A DNA stretch of 64,000 nucleotides from UBA2108 sp963925495 (lineage in GTDB: Bacteria > Bacteroidota > Bacteroidia > Flavobacteriales_G > Salibacteraceae): positions 1-64,000 of the forward strand of contig CAWUST010000041.1 of assembly GCA_963925495.1 (NCBI GenBank), read 5' to 3'. Every line of letters starts with the position of its first letter. The first letter of the stretch is position 1. Below the pieces are notes generated by a model. The model made no database searches. It was not told the DNA's origin and worked only from the letters and a program-made list of their open reading frames with translations. Position numbers and translations under genes: made by a program. This document shows, piece after piece, positions 17,367 through 26,645 of the stretch.

Positions 17367-18647
17367 GTGGAACTGAATTGGAAAAAACTGGCTCTTGTTG
17401 GAAGTGTATTATTAATACTAAGTGCCCTAATTTTTCGTTGCTCATACGACGATGATACTTTAGCAGATATTTCAATCCCAGAAGACACTTTACCACCCCC
17501 AAAACTTAATATTGAATATGGATTAAACCTAGATTCGTTTATTGTGTTAGAGGGTAGGATAAAGAAAAACCAAGTGCTGTCTGAAATTTTATTGAAGCAC
17601 CATATTCCATGGGGAGAAATTGATAAACTGGTTAAAGTTGCAAAACCAGTATTTAGTTTACGAAAGCTAAATAGCGGAAAAAACTACACGGTTCTTTGCA
17701 AAAAGGATAGTTCTGAAAAAGCTCAATTTTTTATTTATGAACCCAATTCGATTTCTTATGTTGTTTACGATTTACGTGGTGAGATGGCTGTGGAAATTAA
17801 ACAAAGAAAAATTCGAGAAGTGCGAAGGGAAGTTGCAGGTTTAATAAACTCATCGTTGTATCAAACGCTCATGGATATAAAAGTAAGTCCAGCATTAGCC
17901 ATGGAACTTTCAGAAATATACGCTTGGAGTATCGATTTTTATCGAATTCAAAAAGGAGATCGATTTAAAGTTATTTTTAAGGAGCAATACGTTCAAGAAA
18001 AAAGAGTGGGAGTTGGCAAAGTAGAGTCTGCCTTGTTTGAACATCACGGCGAATTGTTTTATGCTTTTCCTTTCGAACAAAAAGGACACGTTGATTATTT
18101 TGATGAAAATGCCAAAAGCCTTCGAAAAGCATTTTTGAAATCACCATTGAAGTATGGCAGAATTAGCAGCAGTTTTACCAGAAGGAGATATCATCCAGTA
18201 CAAAAGCGTTGGAAAGCACACTTAGGGACGGATTATGCCGCACCTAAAGGCACCCCCATATTGGCAGTAGGGGACGGTGTAGTTAGCGATGCACGGTACA
18301 AAAAGTTTAATGGTAATTACGTAAAGATTAAACACAACTCTACCTATACCACGCAATACCTGCACATGACTGGTTTTGCAAAAGGAATAAAAAGAGGTAA
18401 GTTCGTTAGGCAAGGTCAAGTTATTGGATATGTTGGAAGTACAGGATTGGCCACAGGGCCTCATGTTTGTTTTCGTTTTTGGAAAAATGGACAGCAAGTA
18501 AACCACAGAAGACAAAAATTGCCGCCTTCTTTGCCCATAGAAAAGAACCTAATGCCTCAGTTTAAGATGTTGAAAGACAGCCTGAAACACGAGTTGGATA
18601 ACATTCCTTATGAAAATGGTGAAAAAGCAATTTTGGCAAAGAAATAA
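17367..18647 (+). CDS. M23 family (LytM-like) metallopeptidase, membrane-anchored
   Basis: 426 residues starting with GTG. The N-terminus has a membrane helix or lipoprotein-type signal (LALVGSVLLILSALIFRC). A central OapA/LysM-like region (about 60-250) precedes the peptidase domain (about 270-385). There HLGTDYAAPKGTPILAVGDG gives the zinc ligands His and Asp of HxxxD, and YLHM the next block. The last motif reads GPHVCFRFWKNGQQV: the usual HxH is HxC, so the third zinc ligand would be a cysteine. Expected role is cutting peptidoglycan cross-links during growth or division, or activating an amidase if the altered site is inactive. Confidence 0.88.
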   Translation: MELNWKKLALVGSVLLILSALIFRCSYDDDTLADISIPEDTLPPPKLNIEYGLNLDSFIVLEGRIKKNQVLSEILLKHHIPWGEIDKLVKVAKPVFSLRKLNSGKNYTVLCKKDSSEKAQFFIYEPNSISYVVYDLRGEMAVEIKQRKIREVRREVAGLINSSLYQTLMDIKVSPALAMELSEIYAWSIDFYRIQKGDRFKVIFKEQYVQEKRVGVGKVESALFEHHGELFYAFPFEQKGHVDYFDENAKSLRKAFLKSPLKYGRISSSFTRRRYHPVQKRWKAHLGTDYAAPKGTPILAVGDGVVSDARYKKFNGNYVKIKHNSTYTTQYLHMTGFAKGIKRGKFVRQGQVIGYVGSTGLATGPHVCFRFWKNGQQVNHRRQKLPPSLPIEKNLMPQFKMLKDSLKHELDNIPYENGEKAILAKK

Positions 18648-18788
18648 AACTAATTAGCACTCTTTTTCTTTTTCTGAAAATGCTATGTATTTTAGGTAGG
18701 GAGTAAATACCTAAGAAAATCCACATAGTAGACAAAGTGAAATGATAAGTATGGTTAATAATCGGCCGATAATAAATTTGAGGTTAAT

Positions 18789-20123
18789 CTACAACCCAGC
18801 CAAAATAGCCTTTTCAACTTCCGCGCTATCCCATGTTTCTTTAATGTCTGGCCTAGCCATTACTTTATCCATAATTGCCCGCTGTTTTTGACCAACATCC
18901 CAAGCATCCGCATAAGGAGTGTGAGTAAAAGTAACCATACTATAAAGTGGCACCCATTTTTTGGGGTGTTTTGCGTAAATATGGTTTTCTATTTTCTTAC
19001 GGAGCAAAAACATTTTATCGCCAACATTATCGCGCATTTCTATGTAATTAAATAGGGCAAGCTCTGCAATTGCATCGCCGTTGGGTTTCCTTATATTGGT
19101 ATATTCATCAAATAAACCTTTCCAATTCTCACCATGTTTATTAGAGAGCCTCCACCATTCAGAGCAATCTTCAAAACCAGAATTCATTCCTTGTCCGTAA
19201 AAAGGTACAATTGCATGAGCAGAATCCCCCATGAGCATAACCTGGTCTTTCCATGTCCAAGGATCACAACGAACAATAACTAGAGATGAGGCAGGGTTAG
19301 CATGATAATCTTCAAGTAAGGATGGCATAAGAGAAAATGCATCTGGGAAAGTTTTTTCGAAAAAGTCAGTTATTTTTTCGTCAGAATCTAAACTTGCAAA
19401 AGACGTTTCACCTTCAAATGGAAAAAACAAAGTAACAGTAAAGCTACCGTCCAAATTTGGCAAAGCAATCAACATAAATTGACCACGTGGCCATATATGT
19501 AAAGCGTTTTTATCTAATTTATGGCTTCCGTCTTCATTGGCAGGAATCATCAATTCCTTGTATCCATGCTTCATGTAGGTTTGGGAATAATTAAAACGGT
19601 CGGTTTTCTGCATTCTAGCTCTTACAGCTGAAAAAGCCCCATCCGTCCCATAAACTCTAGCCCCTTTTATTATATCTATTTCACCCGAATCCGAGTTTTG
19701 AAAGGTAACTTCTTGAGTTTTTAAATCCACATCAACACAACGGGCGTTAAAGTGAAGGTTTACATTGGGGTTTTTGTCAGCTTTTAAAAGCAACTGACGG
19801 TTTAATTCACCACGAGAAACTGAATAAATGGCTTCGTTTTCTTTACCATACGATTGAAAAGTAACATCTCCATTTACGGAGTGCATTTTACGCCCAAACA
19901 TAGGGATTGAAATGGCTTTTATTTCTTCAGTAACACCAGCGATTTCTAAGGCTTTCCAGCCTCTTGTGCTTAATGATAGATTGATGGACTTGCCACCAAT
20001 AAACTTCATTTTTCTAATATCAGGACGACGGTCATAAACATCGATTCGATAGCCTTTTTTGGCCATTAAAACTGCTTGTAAACTCCCAACTAACCCTGCA
20101 CCAACAATAATATTTGCCTCCAT
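18789..20123 (-). CDS. kmo: kynurenine 3-monooxygenase
   Basis: 444 residues; FAD enzyme that hydroxylates kynurenine to 3-hydroxykynurenine with NADPH and O2. The FAD Rossmann motif is IIVGAGLVGSLQAVLMAK at the very N-terminus; then SINLSLSTRGWKAL, VYGTDGAFSAVRARM and VMLMGDSAHAIVPFYGQGMN (FAD/ribose-binding GD motif near residue 300), all KMO-like. The C-terminal hydrophobic segment is short compared with the membrane anchor of the mitochondrial enzyme. Downstream of kynU and a GNAT gene on the same strand, 174 bp after the latter. Confidence 0.94.
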   Translation of the reverse strand: MEANIIVGAGLVGSLQAVLMAKKGYRIDVYDRRPDIRKMKFIGGKSINLSLSTRGWKALEIAGVTEEIKAISIPMFGRKMHSVNGDVTFQSYGKENEAIYSVSRGELNRQLLLKADKNPNVNLHFNARCVDVDLKTQEVTFQNSDSGEIDIIKGARVYGTDGAFSAVRARMQKTDRFNYSQTYMKHGYKELMIPANEDGSHKLDKNALHIWPRGQFMLIALPNLDGSFTVTLFFPFEGETSFASLDSDEKITDFFEKTFPDAFSLMPSLLEDYHANPASSLVIVRCDPWTWKDQVMLMGDSAHAIVPFYGQGMNSGFEDCSEWWRLSNKHGENWKGLFDEYTNIRKPNGDAIAELALFNYIEMRDNVGDKMFLLRKKIENHIYAKHPKKWVPLYSMVTFTHTPYADAWDVGQKQRAIMDKVMARPDIKETWDSAEVEKAILAGL

Positions 20124-20297
20124 TTTTAATCTTCAAATCGTCTTTTAAAAAAATTGTTTTTTTTTGGTCCCTGTTGTCTCACTCTAGAGAATATTCGAAA
20201 TATTACCACACCCAAAATCAAAACCCCAAAAATTTTCAACATACTTCAAATATTTTACCAGTCAAATTTACTAAATGTTGTGTTGGCACAACTGATT

Positions 20298-20819
20298 TTA
20301 GTCACTTGTTTTTTTGTAATCTTCAATTTTAAAATGATAAACTAAAGTGTCGTAATTATTGTCTTTACTGTCTTTCCAATAGCTAAACCCAATCCTTTCC
20401 ATAACTCGAAAAGATGCTTTGTTTTCAGTAAAAGCTTCAGAAATGAGTTTTTCGAGTTCCAATTCTTCAAAGGCATATTTTACACAAGCTTTTCCACATT
20501 CGGTGGCGCAACCTTTGCCCCATTTATCGTGAAAAATTCGATAACCCATATCCACGTCACCATTTTCGCGTTTTTCTAATCCGCACCAACCCCAACTTTC
20601 TTTTGTGGCTTTTTCAATAATTGCCCAACGCCCATAACCATGAAGCTCGTAATCTTTGTAGTTTTCTAAAAAATCCATGGCCTCGGCTATGCTATGAAAA
20701 GCCGTATCACTAGTATAACGAGTAATTTCAGAATCAAGATTTAAGGAATAGAACATTGGAGCATCATCTAGTGTAAGCTCTCTGAAATAAAATCGTTCCG
20801 TTTCTAAAATCTTTTTCAT
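20298..20819 (-). CDS. GNAT family N-acetyltransferase (RimJ/RimL-like)
   Basis: 173 residues of the GNAT fold. ERFYFRELTLDDAPMFYSLN opens the domain as in RimJ/RimL-type acetyltransferases, MGYRIFHDKWGKGCATECGK is the acetyl-CoA pyrophosphate loop (Q/RxxGxG/A variant), and SEAFTENKASFRVMERIGFS is the conserved motif B. Target unknown; N-terminal amines of proteins or small molecules are both possible. The ATG at 20819 gives the family start, 6 bp after the kynU stop, so it is co-transcribed with kynU. Confidence 0.85.
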   Translation of the reverse strand: MKKILETERFYFRELTLDDAPMFYSLNLDSEITRYTSDTAFHSIAEAMDFLENYKDYELHGYGRWAIIEKATKESWGWCGLEKRENGDVDMGYRIFHDKWGKGCATECGKACVKYAFEELELEKLISEAFTENKASFRVMERIGFSYWKDSKDNNYDTLVYHFKIEDYKKTSD

Positions 20820-20825
20820 AGGCAA

Positions 20826-22103
20826 TTAAGTTTGAGTAGCCGAAGATAGTGTTTCTCCGAACCTAAAACAATCTTCAAATGAATTGTACATTGGAACGGG
20901 TGCAATTCGAATAACATTTGGCTCTCTCCAATCGGCAATTACTCCTGATTCGGCTAATTTGTCAAATAAGGATTTTCCGAGTCCATGAGCCAAAATGGAG
21001 AGCTGACTACCTCTTTCTTTTGGGTTACTTGGGGTTATTATTTCAAAATAAGATTTGGCAGATTGTCTAGAAACTTCATGAATTACAAATTCCAAGTATG
21101 CCGTTAGTAAAATAGATTTTTCGCGCAATTTTTCCATGCCTACTTCATCGTGCAAATCGAGGGCAACTTTGTGAACAGCCATTGAAAAAACCGGAGCATT
21201 ACTCAGTTGCCAGCTTTCTGCAGTTGGCATGGGATTAAATCCCTTTTCCATTAAAAACCTGGTTTCTTTGTCGTGGCCCCACCAGCCCGCAAATCGTGGT
21301 AAATCTTTATTGGCGCAATGTTTTTCGTTTATAAATACACCCGAAACACTTCCAGGACCAGAATTCAAATATTTATAAGAGCACCAGCACGCAAAATCAA
21401 CAGCCCAATCGTGCAAGCGCAATGGAATATTTCCGGCTGCGTGTGCCAAATCCCATCCTATCATTGCTCCAACTGCATGACCGGCTTTTGTTATGGTTTC
21501 CATATCGAAAACTTGTCCGGTATAGTAATTCACACCACCAATCATCACTAATGCCAGTTCAGAACCAACTTGTTCAATAGCGGTTAATACATCTTCAGTT
21601 CGAATCGTATGCTCGTCTTTTCTTGGCTCTAGGGCAATAATAGTTTTTTCAGGATCCAAGTTGTGGTGACGTGCTTGACTTTCGAGAGCATATAAATCGC
21701 TTGGGAAAGCCTTGGCTTCACAAATTATTTTAAACCGTTGTTCAGTTGGACGATAAAAAGACGCCATCATCAAATGTAAATTGGTGGTTAAGCCATTCAT
21801 TGCAACTACTTCGCTAGGTTTTGCGCCAACTAATCTGGCCAATGGTTCTGCAAACATTTCGTGATAAGAAAGCCAAGGGTTTTTTGCTTCAAAATGACCT
21901 TCTACTCCAAATTTTTCCCAATCGTTTAATTCTTGCTGTAAAGCTTCTTTTGATTTTCGAGGTTGTAAGCCCAAACTGTTTCCGGTTAGGTAAACCACAT
22001 CTCTTCCTTTGTGTTGTGGAAAAAGAAATTCGTTTCTGTAAGCCTGTAAAGGGTCTTTTCTGTCTAATTCTTTGGCAAATTCTAAGTCGAATTTAAAGTC
22101 CAT
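20826..22103 (-). CDS. kynU: kynureninase
   Basis: 425 residues; PLP enzyme that cleaves kynurenine or 3-hydroxykynurenine to (3-hydroxy)anthranilate and alanine. YLTGNSLGLQPRKS at the N-terminus, MNGLTTNLHLMMASFYRP (cofactor phosphate), GWDLAHAAGNIPLRLHDW, and CWCSYKYLNSGPGSV, whose Lys should hold PLP, are kynureninase blocks. The frame extends upstream to 22172, but the ATG at 22103 (MDFKFDLEFAKELD) fits the family and is preferred. Divergent from hemL; followed by a GNAT gene and kmo. Confidence 0.95.
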   Translation of the reverse strand: MDFKFDLEFAKELDRKDPLQAYRNEFLFPQHKGRDVVYLTGNSLGLQPRKSKEALQQELNDWEKFGVEGHFEAKNPWLSYHEMFAEPLARLVGAKPSEVVAMNGLTTNLHLMMASFYRPTEQRFKIICEAKAFPSDLYALESQARHHNLDPEKTIIALEPRKDEHTIRTEDVLTAIEQVGSELALVMIGGVNYYTGQVFDMETITKAGHAVGAMIGWDLAHAAGNIPLRLHDWAVDFACWCSYKYLNSGPGSVSGVFINEKHCANKDLPRFAGWWGHDKETRFLMEKGFNPMPTAESWQLSNAPVFSMAVHKVALDLHDEVGMEKLREKSILLTAYLEFVIHEVSRQSAKSYFEIITPSNPKERGSQLSILAHGLGKSLFDKLAESGVIADWREPNVIRIAPVPMYNSFEDCFRFGETLSSATQT

Positions 22104-22145
22104 ATTTCTTTTGTTTTTCGCGACCCGGCAAAAGCCCAATCGTAT

Positions 22146-22153
22146 TAATTTTG
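22146..22153 (+). promoter_or_regulatory. TAATTTTG -7 box of hemL
   Basis: TAATTTTG followed by CA matches the Bacteroidota -7 box and lies 43 nt before the hemL ATG, in the 93-bp gap shared with divergent kynU. Confidence 0.45.
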
Positions 22154-22196
22154 CAGCCTCCAAAAATAGCACAGAGGAATTACAAGAGCAAGAATT

Positions 22197-23492
22197 ATGA
22201 AAAGAGAAAATTCAGACAAACTATACAGCAAAGCCAAAACACTTTTTCCTGGAGGAGTCAATTCTCCAGTTCGAGCTTTTAAGTCCGTTAAAGGAGATCC
22301 AATTTTTATAGATCGTGGAAATGGCAGTAGAATTTGGGATGTAGATGGAAATGAATACATTGATTTTTGTTGTTCTTGGGGCCCACTTATTTTGGGGCAC
22401 AACAATGAAAACGTACGAAAGCAGATAGTTTCTACTTTAGAGAAAGGAACTTCTTTCGGTGCACCAACCAAATTAGAAAATGAATTGGGTGATTTAATAA
22501 TCTCTAACAATAGATTTATAGAAAAAATACGATTTGTAAATAGTGGTACAGAGGCAGTTATGTCAGCTATTCGTTTAGCAAGAGGATATACAGGTAAAAA
22601 TAAAATTTTAAAATTTGAAGGTTGTTATCATGGGCACATGGATGCCTTATTGGTAAGTGCGGGTTCAGGATTAGTTACTCTTGGAAACTCTTCTAGTGCC
22701 GGTATTCCGGAGGCTTATGTAAACGAAACCTTGGTAGCGCCACTCAACAATAGAGAAGCGGTTGAAGCTGGAATAAAAGAACATGGACACGATTTAGCTT
22801 GTATTATAATAGAGCCAATTCCTGCTAATAATGGCTTATTAATTCAAGATGAAGATTACTTGAAATTTTTACGAAAAATTACTAAAGAAAATGGTATACT
22901 CCTTATTTTCGATGAAGTAATTAGTGGGTTTAGAGTTGGTTTTGAAGGGGCCGCTGGGTTATACAATATTGAACCAGACATACTTACTTATGGGAAAATA
23001 ATAGGTGGCGGACTTCCGGTTGGGGCTTATGCATCCAGCAGTGAAATAATGAAGCAAATAGCACCTGATGGACCAGTTTATCAGGCAGGAACTTTGTCAG
23101 GAAACCCAGTTGCTATGAGCGCAGGTATAGCAACTTTAAAAGAATGTTTGAAGCCAAATTTTTATTCTGATTTGGAGAAAAAAACTAAAAGATTTGTAGA
23201 ACAAATAGCGGAAGGAATTGGTATTGAAAAAGGTTTCCATATTCAACAAATTGGTTCTATTTATTGGCTAGCATTTAGTTCCGAAAGAGTTACAAAAGCG
23301 TCGGAAATTGAAGCAGAGAAAATGCGTTTTTTCAAAAAATTGCACGAAATAGTTTTGGAAAATGGTATTTATATGGGACCTTCAGGATACGAAGTAGGAT
23401 TCGTTAGCGAAGCTCATTCTGAGGCTGATTTAACACAGGCAGCACAAGTTCTTAATAATGCAATAACGCAAGCACTTGATAATGAAGAATAA
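22197..23492 (+). CDS. hemL: glutamate-1-semialdehyde 2,1-aminomutase
   Basis: 431 residues; PLP/PMP enzyme forming 5-aminolevulinate, the precursor of heme and other tetrapyrroles in the C5 pathway. FPGGVNSPVRAFKSV near the N-terminus, VNSGTEAVMSAIRLARG, FEGCYHGHMDALLVSAGSG, FDEVISGFRVG and TYGKIIGGGLPVGAY (PLP lysine near residue 268) are family hallmarks and distinguish it from other class III aminotransferases. The start at 22197 gives the conserved N-terminus. A 56-residue unknown gene and a methyltransferase follow on the same strand. Confidence 0.95.
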   Translation: MKRENSDKLYSKAKTLFPGGVNSPVRAFKSVKGDPIFIDRGNGSRIWDVDGNEYIDFCCSWGPLILGHNNENVRKQIVSTLEKGTSFGAPTKLENELGDLIISNNRFIEKIRFVNSGTEAVMSAIRLARGYTGKNKILKFEGCYHGHMDALLVSAGSGLVTLGNSSSAGIPEAYVNETLVAPLNNREAVEAGIKEHGHDLACIIIEPIPANNGLLIQDEDYLKFLRKITKENGILLIFDEVISGFRVGFEGAAGLYNIEPDILTYGKIIGGGLPVGAYASSSEIMKQIAPDGPVYQAGTLSGNPVAMSAGIATLKECLKPNFYSDLEKKTKRFVEQIAEGIGIEKGFHIQQIGSIYWLAFSSERVTKASEIEAEKMRFFKKLHEIVLENGIYMGPSGYEVGFVSEAHSEADLTQAAQVLNNAITQALDNEE

Positions 23493-23524
23493 AAGGCTTA
23501 CTTTTGAACTCAACTTAAATTACA

Positions 23525-23695
23525 ATGACTTTAAATTCAATTAAAAAATTACGCAGACCACGCAAGGTTAAAAAGAGAAAGGAAAGGGAGAACATGTTCG
23601 GTTTAAATGGAGCTTCATTTAAGTATATCCAAGAAACTGAATTGAAAGAAAAATACCGCTACTCTAAAGACGATTTAGAACACTTATTCGTATAA
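23525..23695 (+). CDS. small unknown protein, basic N-terminus and acidic C-terminus (56 aa)
   Basis: ATG at 23525 to TAA at 23693. The N-terminal third is strongly basic (SIKKLRRPRKVKKRKERE); after MFGLNGASFKYIQETEL the C-terminus is mixed charge and ends DDLEHLFV. It lies 32 bp after hemL and 18 bp before a methyltransferase gene on the same strand, so it is probably in that operon. The basic tail would suit RNA or membrane binding, but that is inference. I do not recognise the family. Clean start, stop and spacing argue that it is a real gene. Confidence 0.5.
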   Translation: MTLNSIKKLRRPRKVKKRKERENMFGLNGASFKYIQETELKEKYRYSKDDLEHLFV

Positions 23696-23713
23696 TTATT
23701 ATTTTTTCGCCTT

Positions 23714-24406
23714 GTGAATACTGTTAATAACTCAGTGGAACAGACGAAAAAACGAATAAACTCTGCTGGTGAATCAGAGGAATACAACCATTCTTTTTCC
23801 AACTTCAACTTCATTGCCCCTTTTTACAATTTTTTGCAAAGACTGATTTTTGGAAATCATCTTCAAAAAGCACAATCTTTTTTTCTAAATGAAATAAAAC
23901 CTAGCTCTACTGTATTGATAATCGGTGGAGGAAGCGGTGAAATTATATCTTCTATTTTCCAGGTATCTATTCCTGAAAAGGTCGTTTTTGTTGAGCAATC
24001 CTCAAAAATGATTGAGCTTGCCAAACCCAAAGTAAAAAATAACAAGGTGGAATTTGTTTGTTCTGATATTTTGGATTGGGATAACGATGAAAAGTTTGAT
24101 GTGATTGTATTGCCATTTATTTTGGATTGTTTTTCTACAGATATGGTGGTTCAAGTTCTACAGAAAATGAAATTAAATCTCCGCGAAAAAGGAAGTATCC
24201 TATTTACTGATTTTGTAGTTACGCCTAGAAAATTTTCGTTTTCGAAATTTCTGATTTTTGCCATGTACTTCTTTTTTAAAGTTACTGCAAAATTGAAAGT
24301 AAGCGAGTTACCAGATTTTGATTTAGCGTTTCAAATGGCCGGTTTTAAATTGGTTAAAAAAAATAGTTTTGTTCGTGGAACATTGGAAGCAAAGGTTTAC
24401 CGCTAA
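23714..24406 (+). CDS. class I SAM-dependent methyltransferase
   Basis: 230 residues. A Rossmann-fold methyltransferase with motif I STVLIIGGGSGE near residues 65-76, an acidic ribose ligand in KVVFVEQSSKMIELAK, VEFVCSDILDWDND (motif II/III) and FDVIVLPFILDCFS. The C-terminal part has hydrophobic stretches (FLIFAMYFFFKVTAKL), which may dock to membranes or a lipid-like substrate, as in quinone-type methyltransferases, but the substrate is unknown. The start is a GTG at 23714; no in-frame ATG occurs before the domain. Same strand as hemL. Confidence 0.75.
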   Translation: MNTVNNSVEQTKKRINSAGESEEYNHSFSNFNFIAPFYNFLQRLIFGNHLQKAQSFFLNEIKPSSTVLIIGGGSGEIISSIFQVSIPEKVVFVEQSSKMIELAKPKVKNNKVEFVCSDILDWDNDEKFDVIVLPFILDCFSTDMVVQVLQKMKLNLREKGSILFTDFVVTPRKFSFSKFLIFAMYFFFKVTAKLKVSELPDFDLAFQMAGFKLVKKNSFVRGTLEAKVYR

Positions 24407-24580
24407 CTCAAAAGAAGAAAGATCCAATGTCGATTCTTTAAAATGCTTCTTCGCAATTCAGAATATAAGGGAAGTAGCGATTTATAATGGTCGTTAAAAT
24501 GGCGAAAAATGCAAAAGGAATGGATGAGGACAGTTATAAAGCAGAGTTCATTTGATTGGCAGATTTGTTGTCGGAAGAAC

Positions 24581-26491
24581 TTACAGTACGGTAAATTCTA
24601 CTCGCCTATTTTGTTCTCTTCCTTCCGGATTTTCATTGCTAGATTTGGGCTTACTTTCCCCATACCCTTTCCCTACCATTCTAGAAGAGGCAATGCCTTT
24701 GCTTACAAGAAATGATTTTACGCTATCCACTCTTTTTTGACTCAACGTCAAGTTTATTTCATTGCTTCCAGTATTATCAGTGTGGCCTCCAAGTTCTATT
24801 TTAAGAGTTGGGTTTTTGGCTAAAAGTTCGTAAAGTTTGTTTAGTTCCGTTCTGGATTTGCCCAACAGAACTGCTTTACCAGATTGAAAATAAATGTTGT
24901 TCAGTTCCGCTGTTACGCCCTTAATTATTGGGTCTAAGAAAATATCTAATTTAATAGGATCAAAATCTTTTTTTTCAGTGTAATTAAATGTGACACTTTT
25001 AAAAAGATACCCTGGCGCTTCTGCATAAAATGCATATTCTGCTCCTTCGGCGAGCATAACTAAATATTGACCATTTAGAGAACTAGATAGTACTTGGGTG
25101 ACTGTTTTGTCAGTTTCTATATTCACTAGTTTCAATTGAACTTCAATAGGATTTTTAGTAATGTTGTCAAACACTTTTCCTTTAACGTAATTACTTCTGT
25201 GGCCAAGTTTTAATTCAGGTGGAACATCAAAAGTCCAAATTTTTGAACTTGCAGAGGTAATACTACCCTCGTCAAATTCTTCTTTACTGTAGTATCCTTT
25301 ATCTCCTTTGGCATTAACAAATAAAGAAAGTTGGTTGTTTTGGTCATTTATAGGATAACCTAAATTTCTGGGTTCAGTCCAGTTGTTGTTTTCCCATTCG
25401 CTTAAAAACAAATCGTAACCACCCATTCCTATATGGCCCTTGCTACTAAAAAACAAGGAAGTGCCATTTGGGTGAAAGTAGGGAGACCCTTCGTTTTGTT
25501 GGCTATTTAATACAGCCCCTAAATTAGTTGGGGTTTCCCAATCTCCGTTGTCATCTTCATAACTCACATAAATATCCAATCCGCCAAATCCTCCTTCTCG
25601 ATCGCTTACAAAAAACAAGGTTCGTCCGTCTGCACTTAATGTTGGCTGTGATTCATAGGCTTTTGTGTTGATTGTTGATCCTAAGTTTTGTAAAGTGCTC
25701 CAGTTTTTTCCTTTTAGGGTGGAAAAATACAAATCACAATTCCCGAAGTTTAGTCGTTCATCCCCACAATAGCTACAAACTATGGTATTTCCGTCTGCTG
25801 AAATAGTTGCAGTTCCTTCCGCCTCATGGCTGTTTATTGTTCCTGGAAGTTTGTCGGGTTTTTGCCAACCGTCTAAGAACAAAGAAATAAATAGATCTTC
25901 ATTTTGAGAGCCTTTTTTACGCCTTGTAAAAAGCATTTTTGTTTCGTCACCGTTAAGAACGGGAAAGTATTGCAGTGAATTTTCCCCATTTATCCAATCA
26001 TGAAGAGGCCAGGGGTCTATTTTTATTGGATGTAAATAGGACTTACTTGCAAATTCTTTTGATAGAAGCTTTTTCTCCCCTTCAATTTTTCTTTTTGGGT
26101 GAATTTGAGGATGGTTTAAATACATTCTAAAATAAATTAACGAAGTATCGAATAGACCTAAGTTATAGTAAATTGAACTCAAGGTATTAAGGGAATTCAT
26201 TTCATTTTTTGAGTTACTATCTAGTTCTATAACCTTCAAGAAACAGATTAACTGCCCTTTTTTGGGGGCGGCATTTTTTCTTAAAGCATTGCCATATTGA
26301 TGCCAAGCTAAGGAAAATGTAGGGTCTGTTTTTACTGCTTTTTCGTAAAGTTTTATCGCACCTTCTCGGTCCATTCTCGATTCTAAAAGCATTGCTTCTT
26401 GCACTAAGGCTTTCGCTTTTATCGTTTTTTTATTTTGAGCAAATAAGGTAAAACTGCAACTGAAAAGAAGAACAAAGAATAAAATTCGCAT
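24581..26491 (-). CDS. PorE-like OmpA family protein (TPR, PD40 repeats, CRD, OmpA)
   Basis: 636 residues with a signal peptide (MRILFFVLLFSCSFTLFAQ). In order: TPR-like repeats (about 25-110, EGAIKLYEKAVKTDPTFSLAW); a PD40/WD40-like beta-propeller (about 150-400) with repeats such as ADGRTLFFVSDREGGFGGLD and PNGTSLFFSSKGHIGMGGYD; a carboxypeptidase-regulatory-like module (about 420-500); and a C-terminal OmpA domain (about 525-636) with LGGHTDNTGSNEINLTLS and NRRVEFTV, binding peptidoglycan. This is the domain order of PorE, a periplasmic T9SS component that ties the machine to peptidoglycan, but many paralogues share it. Start at 26491 chosen for the signal peptide. Confidence 0.85.
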   Translation of the reverse strand: MRILFFVLLFSCSFTLFAQNKKTIKAKALVQEAMLLESRMDREGAIKLYEKAVKTDPTFSLAWHQYGNALRKNAAPKKGQLICFLKVIELDSNSKNEMNSLNTLSSIYYNLGLFDTSLIYFRMYLNHPQIHPKRKIEGEKKLLSKEFASKSYLHPIKIDPWPLHDWINGENSLQYFPVLNGDETKMLFTRRKKGSQNEDLFISLFLDGWQKPDKLPGTINSHEAEGTATISADGNTIVCSYCGDERLNFGNCDLYFSTLKGKNWSTLQNLGSTINTKAYESQPTLSADGRTLFFVSDREGGFGGLDIYVSYEDDNGDWETPTNLGAVLNSQQNEGSPYFHPNGTSLFFSSKGHIGMGGYDLFLSEWENNNWTEPRNLGYPINDQNNQLSLFVNAKGDKGYYSKEEFDEGSITSASSKIWTFDVPPELKLGHRSNYVKGKVFDNITKNPIEVQLKLVNIETDKTVTQVLSSSLNGQYLVMLAEGAEYAFYAEAPGYLFKSVTFNYTEKKDFDPIKLDIFLDPIIKGVTAELNNIYFQSGKAVLLGKSRTELNKLYELLAKNPTLKIELGGHTDNTGSNEINLTLSQKRVDSVKSFLVSKGIASSRMVGKGYGESKPKSSNENPEGREQNRRVEFTVL

Positions 26492-26645
26492 ACTTAAATG
26501 AGTTTCAGCCAAAGTAAATGGGCTAACTGTTGGGTAATAGGCTAATTCAATTTTTGGTTAAGAGGTTGTTGTTCATAAAACAGAGTTGTTTCATATAGCA
26601 AAACAGAGCTTAAACACAAAGTTTTTCCTAAAAACTGGTGGTAGT

